This document shows positions 1 to 7,831 of a stretch of 64,000 bases of DNA, piece after piece. Each line of letters starts with the position of its first letter. Position 1 is the first letter of the stretch. Made by a program: the position numbers and the translations under genes. This DNA comes from CAVXFL01 sp963761015 (GTDB lineage Bacteria; Pseudomonadota; Alphaproteobacteria; Acetobacterales; Acetobacteraceae): positions 620,001 through 684,000 of the forward strand of contig CAVXFL010000020.1 of NCBI GenBank assembly GCA_963761015.1, written 5' to 3'. The notes under the pieces are model-generated. The model saw nothing but the letters and a program-made list of their open reading frames with translations. It made no database searches and was not told where the DNA came from.

Positions 1-1508
1 TCAGCCGCTCTGCTTTACGCCGGCGCGGCTATCCTCTGCATCGTCGCCCTCACGGGCGCGCTCGGGGTGCTGGCGGGCGGGTCTGTCGGTGCCCGCTTCA
101 ACGCCATGCGGGCCGCCGCACCCGAGGGCTGGCGAGCGGCCGCCGTTTTGGTCCTGGGGCTTCTGGGTGCCGGGCCGCTGGCCGCGTTCGCCCCGCTGCA
201 TGTCTGGTTCTCCCGCGCCCAAGCCGCGTCGCGTGGCCAGGTCGGAATGCTGATAATCGGCACGACGATCGCGGCTCAGTATGTTTTGATCCGAGTGCTG
301 TTCGATCTGGCGGGACCACAGCCGGGCTGGTGGGGCGTGCCGCTGGTCATGATCGGCACCGGCACGGCAGTCCTCGGCGCGCTGCGCGCCAATCTCGCGG
401 CCGACCTGACCTCCGTCCTCGCCGCGGCGGCGATCGCGAATGGTGGGATGATCGCTGTCGGGCTCGGGGTGGCGCTGGTCGCGCGCGGCGCCGACCTCGT
501 TCCGCTGACCAGCCTGGCGCTCTCGGCCGCGCTGTTCCTGACGCTGGCGCAAGGCCTGGCCATGTCACTGCTGTTTATCGCCGCCGATGCGGTGCGGCAC
601 GGCGCGCAAACGCTGGCGCTGCACCGGCTCGGCGGACTGATTCGCGGCATGCCGGTAACGACCGCCTGCGTGCTCGCCGGAGCCGCCGCCATGGCGGCCG
701 TTCCGCCAGGGCCGGGCTTCGCCGGCTTATGGCTGCTGTTCCAGTCGGTGATCGAGGCGGCGCGCATTGGCGGGGTCGCGCTGCATATGGTCTTCGCCTT
801 TGTCGCCGCGCTGCTCGGACTGGCGGCGGCGCTGTCCGCCGCCGCCGCGATGCGCCTGATCGGCGTCGCCTTCCTCGGTCGCCCCCGCATGCCGCGCACC
901 GCGGCGGCCGAGGAGCGGCGCGGACCGGCGCAAGTCGCCATGCTGGCGCTGGCCGGCGCGAGTCTGCTGCTCGGCGCCTTTCCAGCACTGGGCATCGCGC
1001 TCGCCGGGCCAGCGCTCCGGCTGCTGAGCGGCGAGACGATGGCCAATCGCATCGGCGTTCTGGTGGTCGCCGCCCATTCCGGTGCTCCAGGCTACACCGC
1101 GTTCGGCATCGTCGTCGGCTTGGCGATGCTCGGCGGAGCCTCGATCCTTTTGCTGCGCCGATTGACGGGCGCCAGCCGGGCGGCGGGCGAGCGCCGCGCC
1201 CCTCCGTGTGGGAAGGCGGTTTCGCCGCCCCACCGCCCTGGCTGCCGTTCGGCGATCCGGCAACGCAATACGGCGGCGCTTCGTTCTCCCACCTTACGCG
1301 GCTGGTTCTCGGCAGGTACCTGATCGACGCGCCCGAGAACCGCGGTCTGGCCGAGCGATGGCTGCGCGTGCCCGCTTCCCGCCTGCTTGCCGCCGTGTCG
1401 ATCCGGCTGGACGCGATGCGGACAGTCTCTGCTCGGAACGCGCTTGCGGCGGTATTCGCGGCCTTCGTGCTGTTTCTGGTCGCGCTCGTCTGGGTGCGTG
1501 GGTCGTGA
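1..1508 (+). CDS. hyfB: HyfB-like antiporter-type membrane subunit (5' truncated, frameshifted)
   Basis: Membrane subunit of the proton-antiporter type (NuoL/MrpA/HyfB family). It would form the ion-translocating arm of a complex-I-like enzyme. The reading frame is open from base 1, so the N-terminus lies outside the window. It is almost entirely hydrophobic helices. The last ~100 residues carry the HyfB-type tail: a V-W-E-G-G-F stretch followed by Q-Y-G-G-A-S-F, which corresponds to the conserved W-D-C-G...Q-Y-T-x-x-S-F region of the family. That tail lies in a different frame, so one base seems to be lost near 1195-1203 in a C-rich run. The stop overlaps the hyfC start (GTGA). The family assignment is firm; whether the frame break is real is doubtful. 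Confidence 0.8.
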   Translation, partial: SRSALRRRGYPLHRRPHGRARGAGGRVCRCPLQRHAGRRTRGLASGRRFGPGASGCRAAGRVRPAACLVLPRPSRVAWPGRNADNRHDDRGSVCFDPSAVRSGGTTAGLVGRAAGHDRHRHGSPRRAARQSRGRPDLRPRRGGDREWWDDRCRARGGAGRARRRPRSADQPGALGRAVPDAGARPGHVTAVYRRRCGAARRANAGAAPARRTDSRHAGNDRLRARRSRRHGGRSARAGLRRLMAAVPVGDRGGAHWRGRAAYGLRLCRRAARTGGGAVRRRRDAPDRRRLPRSPPHAAHRGGRGAARTGASRHAGAGRRESAARRLSSTGHRARRASAPAAERRDDGQSHRRSGGRRPFRCSRLHRVRHRRRLGDARRSLDPFAAPIDGRQPGGGRAPRPSVWEGGFAAPPPWLPFGDPATQYGGASFSHLTRLVLGRYLIDAPENRGLAERWLRVPASRLLAAVSIRLDAMRTVSARNALAAVFAAFVLFLVALVWVRGS

Positions 1509-2458
1509 AACCACTGCTCGGGCTGGTCACGCAGGTCGCGCACCTCGCGCTCATGCTCGGGGTCGCGCCCGGCCTGGTCGGCCTGATCCGCGCGCTACGG
1601 GCGCGGCAGCTTGGGCGCGCGGGAGCGCCGATCCTCCAGCCCTACCGCGACCTGATGCGGCTCGTGCGCAAGCAGCCGGTGTTGGCCGAAGGCGCCTCGG
1701 TCCTGTTCCGCGCCGCGCCGGTCGTCTGCTGCGTGGCCGTCGCGTTGGCAGCCGCGTTGGTGCCGTCGTTCACGCTCGGAATGATCGCCGCGCCCATGGC
1801 AGACCTCGTCGCGATCACCGGTCTGCTGGCACTGTCCCGGGTGGTGCTGGTGCTTGCCGCCATGGACGCGGGCACGGCGTTCGGCGGCATGGGGGCGAGC
1901 CGGGTAATGGCGTGGGCCAGCTTGGCGGCACCGGCGCTGTTCCTCGTCATCTTCACGCTCGCGCTCGCCGCAGGAACGACGAATGTAGACGGCGTCGCCG
2001 TTTGGATGCGCGACAGCGTCCCGCGCCTGTCGCTTGGCTTCGCATTGGTCGCCGTGGTCCTTGTGGCCATCGCGGAGACCGGACGCATGCCGTTCGATGC
2101 GCCCGCATCGCAGCCTGAACTCGCAATGGCGCGGCAAGCCCTGACCTTGGAATACAGCGGCCGCCATCTCGCGCTGGTCGAGTTCGCCTCGGCACTGGTA
2201 TTGCTGGTTTGGTTCAGTCTGATTGCCGCCATATGGGTGCCCTACGGCATCGCGCCGGCCGGGTCCGGACCGCTCGGCTGGGGCGTTGGCCTGCTCGCCT
2301 GGGTCGGCAAAATTGCCGTCCTGGCGCTCGCCCTCGCGGTTTTCGAGGTCGCGACCGTAAACGCGCGGATCTGGGCTGTTCCACGTTTCCTCGGTCTCGC
2401 GGCTCTGCTCGGCCTGATCGCCACCGTGTTTCTGTTCGTGGTCGAGGGCGTGAGCTGA
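1505..2458 (+). CDS. hyfC: HyfC/NuoH-like membrane subunit
   Basis: Membrane subunit related to NuoH, HyfC and HycD. In complex I and group 4 hydrogenases it joins the peripheral redox arm to the ion-pumping arm. The protein has 317 residues and about eight hydrophobic helices. Near the start it has the Q-P-Y-R-D-L-x-R-L family motif, and near the C-terminus an acidic stretch E-V-A-T-V-N-A-R-I. The GTG start overlaps the hyfB stop, and the ATG of the next gene overlaps this stop (TGATG), so translation is probably coupled. A HyfE-type small subunit, usually encoded next, is absent. Confidence 0.87.
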   Translation: MKPLLGLVTQVAHLALMLGVAPGLVGLIRALRARQLGRAGAPILQPYRDLMRLVRKQPVLAEGASVLFRAAPVVCCVAVALAAALVPSFTLGMIAAPMADLVAITGLLALSRVVLVLAAMDAGTAFGGMGASRVMAWASLAAPALFLVIFTLALAAGTTNVDGVAVWMRDSVPRLSLGFALVAVVLVAIAETGRMPFDAPASQPELAMARQALTLEYSGRHLALVEFASALVLLVWFSLIAAIWVPYGIAPAGSGPLGWGVGLLAWVGKIAVLALALAVFEVATVNARIWAVPRFLGLAALLGLIATVFLFVVEGVS

Positions 2459-3927
2459 TGGCCGCCCCGCTCGGCGCCGTCCCCGTCGCATTGACGCCCC
2501 CGTTGACGGCTCTGTTTGCAGCCATCGTTCTCGCCCTGGTGCCGTCCTGGCGCATCGCCGTCTGGATCAACGTCGCGGCTTCGGTCGCCACGTTCGTGGC
2601 CGCCCTCTGTCTCGCGCTCGGTCAGCCCCGATCGAGCGCGTTTCTCCTGAACGACCCGCTGGCTATCCATCTGGTGCTGCTCACCAGTTTCGTGGGCGCG
2701 ACCACCGCGCTGGTCAGCACGCGCTACGTCGCGGCCGAGATGGCGCTCGGGCGGCTCGATCGGCCGCGCCTGCGCATCTATCACGGCTTGTTTCAGGCGC
2801 TGATCGGCTTCGTTATATTGGCGCTGCTATCCAACAACCTCGCCGTGACCTGGATGGCGATGGAGGCCGCCGTCATCGCCGGCGTTTGCGCCACAGGATT
2901 GCCGGCGACCCGCGAAGCGGTCACGGCGGGCGCGAAATTCTTCCTTCTTGGCGCCATCGGATTGGCGGTCGCGTTGTTCGGTACGGTGCTGCTCTATTGG
3001 TCGGCGCTTCCGGTGCTCGGGCCGGGATTGCCGGGCATGACGTGGAGCGCGCTGTTCGCCGCCGCGCCACGCTGTAGCGTGGGACTGCTCAACGTCGCAT
3101 TCGTGTGCCTGCTGCTGGGCTATGGCACCCAGGCGGGCATCGCGCCCACGCATTTGTGGGTGGCGGACGCACAAACCGAAGCTCCGACGCCGATCGCGGC
3201 CGTGCTATTGCTGTTGCCGATGAATGCCGCGCTTTGCATCGTTCTCCGCTTGCGCCACCTGCTCGCGTCCAACCCGCACGCCATCGCCCCCGGCCCGCCG
3301 CTGATGGCAATCGGCCTGCTATCGCTGCTTGTCGCCGCGTTCGGCATCTGGGGTCAGCGTGACGCCAAGCGGTTCCTTGCGTTCTCCGCCATCGGACAGA
3401 GCGGGATCGTGGTGTTTGCGCTCGGGCTGGGCAGTCTCGCGGGCATCTTCGCTTGCCTCTTGCAAATGACGTTTCAGACCCTGATCACGGCGGCCGCTTT
3501 GCTGTGTGTCGGGCGAGCGGCGCAGATCAAGGCCGGCCAATCCTTTTCCGATCTCGCCGGCCTGCCCACCACTCAGGCGACGCTCGGGCTCGCGGTCGCG
3601 GCGGCCATCGTCGCGCTCGCCGGGCTGCCGCCGTTCGGCCTGTTCCCGAGCGAGTATCTGATCCTCATGGAAACCATGCGGCATGTGCCCTGGCTGCTGA
3701 TTCCGCTCGGCCTCGGCCTGGCCGCCATCGCCTGGTCCATGCTGGCTCGGTTGCCCGGGCTCTGCCTGGGACCGCGCGCGCCGGACCGCGTACCCTCGCC
3801 CGCCCCGCTCGCCGCCACCGATGTCGCGCCCGCGTTTCTGCATCTGCTGATCGCGCTCGTGCTCGGGTTCGCCATGCCGGGCGCGGTCGTGGCCTGGTTC
3901 GGCGCCGTCGCGGCGAGCGCCGGGTGA
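2458..3927 (+). CDS. hyfF: HyfF/NuoN-like antiporter-type membrane subunit
   Basis: Second antiporter-type subunit of the complex (NuoN/NuoM/HyfF family), 489 residues, with about fourteen hydrophobic helices. It contains the family signature T-H-L-W-V-A-D-A-Q-T-E-A-P-T-P around residues 230-245, where the conserved histidine and acidic residues take part in proton transfer. The ATG overlaps the hyfC stop by one base and the stop overlaps the hyfG GTG, which makes a single coupled transcript likely. It could also be called a formate hydrogenlyase subunit 3 or MnhD-like protein; position and pairing with HyfB favour HyfF. Confidence 0.86.
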   Translation: MAAPLGAVPVALTPPLTALFAAIVLALVPSWRIAVWINVAASVATFVAALCLALGQPRSSAFLLNDPLAIHLVLLTSFVGATTALVSTRYVAAEMALGRLDRPRLRIYHGLFQALIGFVILALLSNNLAVTWMAMEAAVIAGVCATGLPATREAVTAGAKFFLLGAIGLAVALFGTVLLYWSALPVLGPGLPGMTWSALFAAAPRCSVGLLNVAFVCLLLGYGTQAGIAPTHLWVADAQTEAPTPIAAVLLLLPMNAALCIVLRLRHLLASNPHAIAPGPPLMAIGLLSLLVAAFGIWGQRDAKRFLAFSAIGQSGIVVFALGLGSLAGIFACLLQMTFQTLITAAALLCVGRAAQIKAGQSFSDLAGLPTTQATLGLAVAAAIVALAGLPPFGLFPSEYLILMETMRHVPWLLIPLGLGLAAIAWSMLARLPGLCLGPRAPDRVPSPAPLAATDVAPAFLHLLIALVLGFAMPGAVVAWFGAVAASAG

Positions 3928-5439
3928 AGCGCGCGGCCGACATGATCCGCCGGGCGCCGACCGAGCCGGCGTTTCCCTGGCCGCGCCACGTTCTGCCCAC
4001 GGAAACCTGGCGCGGCATGGCGGCCACGCTTGCGGTCGAACTCCTCGGTCGACCTGCTCGCACTTTGGGCCGATCAGACCCGCGTCTACGCGCTGTTCCG
4101 CGATGGCGCGTCCGGCACGGGCGCGGTGCTGCCCGCCAGCGTGCCCATCGCCGATGGGACGTATCCGGCGCTCTCGCCGGCCTGGCCCGCCGCCGCATGG
4201 TTCGAGCGCATGATCCGCGATCTCTGGGGCCACACCGCCGAGGGCGGGCGCGATCTGCGGCCGTGGCTCGATCATGGAAACTGGCCCGAACGGTCGCCGA
4301 TGTCGGCCCGTCCGACGCCATCCGGCCGCAACGCCGAGCCGCCGGAATTTCTGCCTGTCGAAGGCGAGCACCTGCATCAAATCGGCCTCGGTCCCATTCG
4401 CGGCGAGATCGCCGAGCCGGGGCATCTGCGCTTCCATGCCGAGGGCGAGACGATCATGCGGCTCGAGGTGCGGCTGGGCTACGCGCACAAGGGCCAACTC
4501 GCGCTGATGCGAGGCAAGTCCGCTCGCGCCGCCGCCCGTTTCGTGGCGCGGCTTTCGGGCGATTCCACGGTCGCGCATTCGATCGCCTATGCGCGCGCGG
4601 TGGAGACCGCGCTTTGCATCGACGCGCCAGCGCGGGCGCACGCCCTGCGCGGCGTCATGGCCGAGTTGGAGCGGCTGGCCAACCATTTCGGGGATTTGGC
4701 AATCATCACCGACATCGCTGGCTTCGCGCTGCTGCCCGCCCGCTTCGGGTTCCATCGCGAGGCAATGCTGCAGGCCGCCGAGCGCGCGTTCGGCCATCGG
4801 CTGATGATGGATTGCGCCGTGCCCGGCGGAGTCGCGGACGAGATCGCGCCCGCCGGAGTCGAGGCTATCCTCCGCGCGGTCGAAACCGCCGCTATCGAAC
4901 TGCCGCGTTTGGCACTGCTCTATCAGCAATCGGCGGGTATGGCGGATCGGGTCAACGGCATCGGTGTCGTGCGGCCGCAACTGGCCGAGCGCTTCGCCGT
5001 CGGCGGCGTGGTCGGCCGCGCCTCGGGGCGCGGCTTCGACGCGCGGCGCTCACCGGGTTACCCACCCTATGCCGCAAGCGAACTGGGGGCTCCGGTGCGG
5101 AACGAGGGCGACGTGGATGCGCGCGTGCGTATCCGCATGGAGGAGGCGAACGAAAGCTGCCGCTTGCTGCGCGAATTTCTCGCGTCGAGCCCGGCCGGCC
5201 CGCTCGCGGTCGAACTGCCTGCGGGAAGTGGCGAAGGCATCGGGTTCGCCGAGGGTTTTCGCGGCGACATTTGGCACTGGATCCGGCTCGATGGCGGCCT
5301 GATCGCCGAGGCGTTTCCGCGCGATACGAGTTGGCTGCAATGGCCGGTGCTCGAGGCGATCGCCGTCGGCGCGAGCGTTACGGATTTCCCGCTGGTCGAA
5401 AAGTCGATCAACTGTTCGTATTCGGGAATGGACCTGTGA
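3924..5439 (+). CDS. hyfG: NuoCD/HyfG-like large subunit lacking NiFe-ligand cysteines (frameshifted near the N-terminus)
   Basis: Homologue of the complex-I NuoC/D protein and of the large subunit of group 4 [NiFe] hydrogenases. In true hydrogenases an R-x-C-G-x-C motif and a C-terminal D-P-C-x-x-C motif hold the NiFe centre. Here the first is replaced by R-L-S-G-D-S-T-V-A-H-S (about 4548-4578), and the C-terminus reads I-N-C-S-Y-S-G-M-D-L. Only one cysteine remains, so no hydrogenase site is expected. The N-terminal ~38 residues, from a GTG overlapping the hyfF stop, are in another frame; a one-base excess near 4034-4050 explains this. The protein resembles Ehr (energy-converting hydrogenase-related) subunits. 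Its substrate is unknown. Confidence 0.85.
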
Positions 5440-5969
5440 CGCTCGGGGGGCGGGTTGCCGCCAACCTGCGCGAGCGGCCCGCCGGCATTGCCGCTCCGCC
5501 ACCCTCGGACGAGACCGTCAGGACCATGGCCGCGCGCATGGATGCGATGGCGCAACAGCGTCTCGGGCGCAGCCTAGCCATTCGCGCCGTCGCGGCGGGA
5601 GGCTGCAATGGTTGCGAGCTGGAACTGCACGCGCTGACCAATATTGTCTACGATCTGGAACGCTTCGGTCTCCGCTTCGTAACCAGTCCGCGCCACGCCG
5701 ACGTGCTGCTGGTCACCGGTCCGCTGACGCGCAACATGGACGAGGCACTACGCCTGGCATGGGACGCGACACCGGATCCGAAATGGGTGCTGGCCGTCGG
5801 CGATTGCGCGATCGACGGCGGTGTGTTCAAGGGCAGCTACGCCTGCCTCGACGGCGTCAGCACCGTGCCGGTTGATCTGATCATACGCGGTTGCCCGCCG
5901 ACACCATTGCAGATGCTCGACGGGTTGCGCAGCTTGCTGGAGGCAAACGCAACGCGATCAGCGCGCTGA
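5436..5969 (+). CDS. hyfI: NuoB/HyfI-like iron-sulfur small subunit
   Basis: Small subunit homologous to NuoB and HyfI, 177 residues, which carries the [4Fe-4S] cluster next to the quinone or NiFe site. All four cysteine ligand positions are present: C-N-G-C-E, G-D-C-A-I-D-G-G-V-F and R-G-C-P-P-T-P. The cluster is therefore probably retained even though the large subunit has lost its NiFe ligands. The GTG start overlaps the preceding stop (GTGA). An ATG at 5526 is possible but would remove about 30 residues. This is the last gene of the operon; maf follows convergently after 54 bp. No ferredoxin-type HyfH or HyfA subunit is encoded beside it, so the electron donor is not evident. Confidence 0.87.
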   Translation: MTLGGRVAANLRERPAGIAAPPPSDETVRTMAARMDAMAQQRLGRSLAIRAVAAGGCNGCELELHALTNIVYDLERFGLRFVTSPRHADVLLVTGPLTRNMDEALRLAWDATPDPKWVLAVGDCAIDGGVFKGSYACLDGVSTVPVDLIIRGCPPTPLQMLDGLRSLLEANATRSAR

Positions 5970-6023
5970 GTGTGTTGTACCACGCGCCCTGATCCGATCG
6001 GCGATGAAGCCAATGAAAATCTT

Positions 6024-6638
6024 TCAACTCGCCAGAATCCGATGCTGACGCAAGAACCCGAGCAGCGGCAGCAGCGGTAATCCCAGGATGCTGAAATAGT
6101 CGCCGTCGATCGCGTCGAAGAGCTGCAAACCCGGTCCCTCGATCCGATAGGCGCTGACGCTGCCCGTCACGTGCTCCGCCTCGGCTGCCAGATACGCCTC
6201 CAGCACCGCATCCGAAAACGGCCGCATCAGCAGGGTCGGGCTCGCGACATGGCGCCAAAGCAGTCTCCCGTCGCTGATAGCCGCAACAGCGGTGGCTAGC
6301 GTGTGTTTGCGCCCACGTAATCGACGCAACTGCTCGCGCGCCGCATCGATATCGGCCGGCTTGTCGAACCATTCGTCACCGCAGACCAGAAGCTGATCCG
6401 CGCCGATCACCAGCGCGTCCGTCGTACGCCCGGAAACCCGCTGCGCCTTCAACTCGGCCAGCATCAGGGCGGTATCTCCGGCCGATGCCGAGTTCGCGCA
6501 AGCGGCGCGCTTCACGGCGTCCTCGTCCATCCGTGCGGAGACCACCTCGAATCGCAGACCAGCATTCGCAAGCAGCGCGCGGCGCGCTGCCGAGCCGCTG
6601 GCGAGAACCAGACGCGGTGTCGCAGCCTGTATAGTCAC
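6024..6638 (-). CDS. maf: Maf family nucleotide pyrophosphatase
   Basis: Maf/HAM1-type pyrophosphatase that hydrolyses non-canonical or methylated nucleoside triphosphates to monophosphates; the family is linked to housecleaning and septum control. The protein has 204 residues. The N-terminal L-A-S-G-S-A-A-R-R motif (S-x-x-R phosphate-binding type) and the central V-I-G-A-D-Q segment are both visible. The GTG start overlaps the stop of the PPSRP gene (GTGA), and a longer upstream extension is the shadow of that gene. In many Alphaproteobacteria aroE, coaE and dnaQ follow maf; here the convergent hyf operon lies there instead. Subfamily (dTTP/UTP or 7-methyl-GTP type) cannot be settled by eye. 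Confidence 0.88.
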   Translation of the reverse strand: MTIQAATPRLVLASGSAARRALLANAGLRFEVVSARMDEDAVKRAACANSASAGDTALMLAELKAQRVSGRTTDALVIGADQLLVCGDEWFDKPADIDAAREQLRRLRGRKHTLATAVAAISDGRLLWRHVASPTLLMRPFSDAVLEAYLAAEAEHVTGSVSAYRIEGPGLQLFDAIDGDYFSILGLPLLPLLGFLRQHRILAS

Positions 6639-7516
6639 GGCACTGCTTTCACCTCGGCCTTGCGGCGCCGCTGTTCCCAATTCTCCATCAGTTGCAGCAC
6701 CGTCGCCGCGGTCTCTTCGATCGAGCGGCGCGTCACGTCGATCATCGGCCAGTTGCGCTTGGTGCAGAAGCGTCGCGCCCACAGCAGTTCCGCCTTCACG
6801 GCCTCCTCGTCGATGTATTCGATGGTCTGCTGACGGGTCAGATTGGGATCGGAGACGCTGCCGATCAGCCGCAGCCGGTGCCGGCGAATGTCGATCAGCG
6901 CCTTTGGTTCAAGCGTCAGCCCGACCACCGGACAGGGTGCCGTTTCGAGTCCCGGCGGGTCGGGTAGCCCGGGAATCAGCGGCACATTGGCCGCCTTCAC
7001 GCCGCGGTTGGCGAGATAGAAGCAGGTCGGCGTCTTCGAACTGCGCGACACGCCGACCAGGCACACGTCGGCCTCGGCAATGCCGGCCTGCGCCTGCCCG
7101 TCGTCATGGGCGATCACGAAATGAATGGCGTCGATGCGCCGGAAATAATCGGCGTCCAGCACGTATTGCCGCCCCGGCCGCGCCGCCGCCTCCTCGCCGA
7201 TCTGCTCCTGCAAAATGCTCATCACCGGATCGAGCACGTTCACCACCTGCACGCCCAGCCGGGCGCAGAACGCCTCCAAATCGCGGCGGAGCGGCCGGTC
7301 GATGAGCGTGGAGAGCACCGGCCCGGGCTCCGCCTCGATGCCCTCCAGCACGCGATGCAACTGGAAGCGGGTACGGATCAGCGACCAGCGGTGATACGTG
7401 ATCTGCACGTGCTCGAACTGCGAGACCGTGGCTCGCGCGATCGAGTTCAGCGTTTCGCCGGTGGCGTCAGAGACCAGGTGCAGGTTCAGCCGATGCATGG
7501 ACATGAGTACCGACAC
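6635..7516 (-). CDS. PPSRP family kinase/pyrophosphorylase (pyruvate dikinase regulator)
   Basis: Bifunctional serine/threonine kinase and phosphorylase of the DUF299 family. It switches phosphoenolpyruvate synthase or pyruvate phosphate dikinase on and off by ADP-dependent phosphorylation and Pi-dependent dephosphorylation. The 293-residue protein has the N-terminal L-H-L-V-S-D-A-T-G-E-T motif and the P-loop G-V-S-R-S-S-K-T-P at residues 155-163. Three in-frame ATGs lie close together (7516, 7504, 7498) and no clear ribosome site separates them; the third fits family alignments best. It overlaps maf, and the pair faces away from hemE across the presumed origin. Confidence 0.9.
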   Translation of the reverse strand: MSVLMSMHRLNLHLVSDATGETLNSIARATVSQFEHVQITYHRWSLIRTRFQLHRVLEGIEAEPGPVLSTLIDRPLRRDLEAFCARLGVQVVNVLDPVMSILQEQIGEEAAARPGRQYVLDADYFRRIDAIHFVIAHDDGQAQAGIAEADVCLVGVSRSSKTPTCFYLANRGVKAANVPLIPGLPDPPGLETAPCPVVGLTLEPKALIDIRRHRLRLIGSVSDPNLTRQQTIEYIDEEAVKAELLWARRFCTKRNWPMIDVTRRSIEETAATVLQLMENWEQRRRKAEVKAVP

Positions 7517-7616
7517 TAGTGGGGATAACCGGGGACAAGTCGCGCCGAACTAGCCTCTGCTGTGAAAATCGGGGATGACGAAGCCGTGAGCATCCACAAG
7601 GGATGACGCCCAGCCT

Positions 7617-7634
7617 TCACTCACACGTGAGTGA
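7617..7634. repeat. Inverted repeat in the presumed origin
   Basis: Perfect inverted repeat with 8-bp arms, TCACTCAC and GTGAGTGA, around a 2-bp centre (AC). With almost no loop it is more likely a protein-binding dyad than an RNA hairpin. It lies between the weak DnaA boxes. I do not recognise the binding protein. Confidence 0.75.
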
Positions 7635-7711
7635 GTATCGGGGCGGGATATCACGAATCCAGGAACTTGCGGAACCAAGCTGCTGTGGACGAATCCTGGG
7701 CGGAGTGCGAG

Positions 7712-7729
7712 AAGCCGGGTACCCGGCTT
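7712..7729. repeat. 18-bp perfect palindrome in the presumed origin
   Basis: AAGCCGGGTACCCGGCTT is a perfect 18-bp palindrome without a loop. It sits just upstream of the AT-rich segment and directly abuts the weak DnaA box CTTTCCACA. This suggests an operator or an origin-binding site, not a terminator. Confidence 0.75.
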
Positions 7730-7831
7730 TCCACACCCCCTACAACATCATCTAAGAATCCTATTCTACTGCTTATGTAAGGAAGATGTGTTCTGGATAG
7801 AACCGAGACCTCGCCGAAAAAACTGCTCCGG

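Larger units (their letters stand above)
7517..7785. other. Probable chromosomal origin of replication (oriC)
   Basis: Non-coding stretch between the divergent PPSRP and hemE genes, the place where several Alphaproteobacteria (for example Caulobacter, beside hemE) keep their origin. Visible elements are a one-mismatch DnaA box TGGGGATAA at 7520-7528; weaker two-mismatch boxes at 7590-7598, 7684-7692 and 7727-7735; a GGGATGACG direct repeat at 7572-7580 and 7600-7608; two perfect dyads; three GAATC sites (CcrM-type GANTC) at 7655, 7691 and 7756; and an AT-rich segment at 7741-7780. The genes on both sides run away from it. Function is inferred from position and motifs. Confidence 0.7.
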
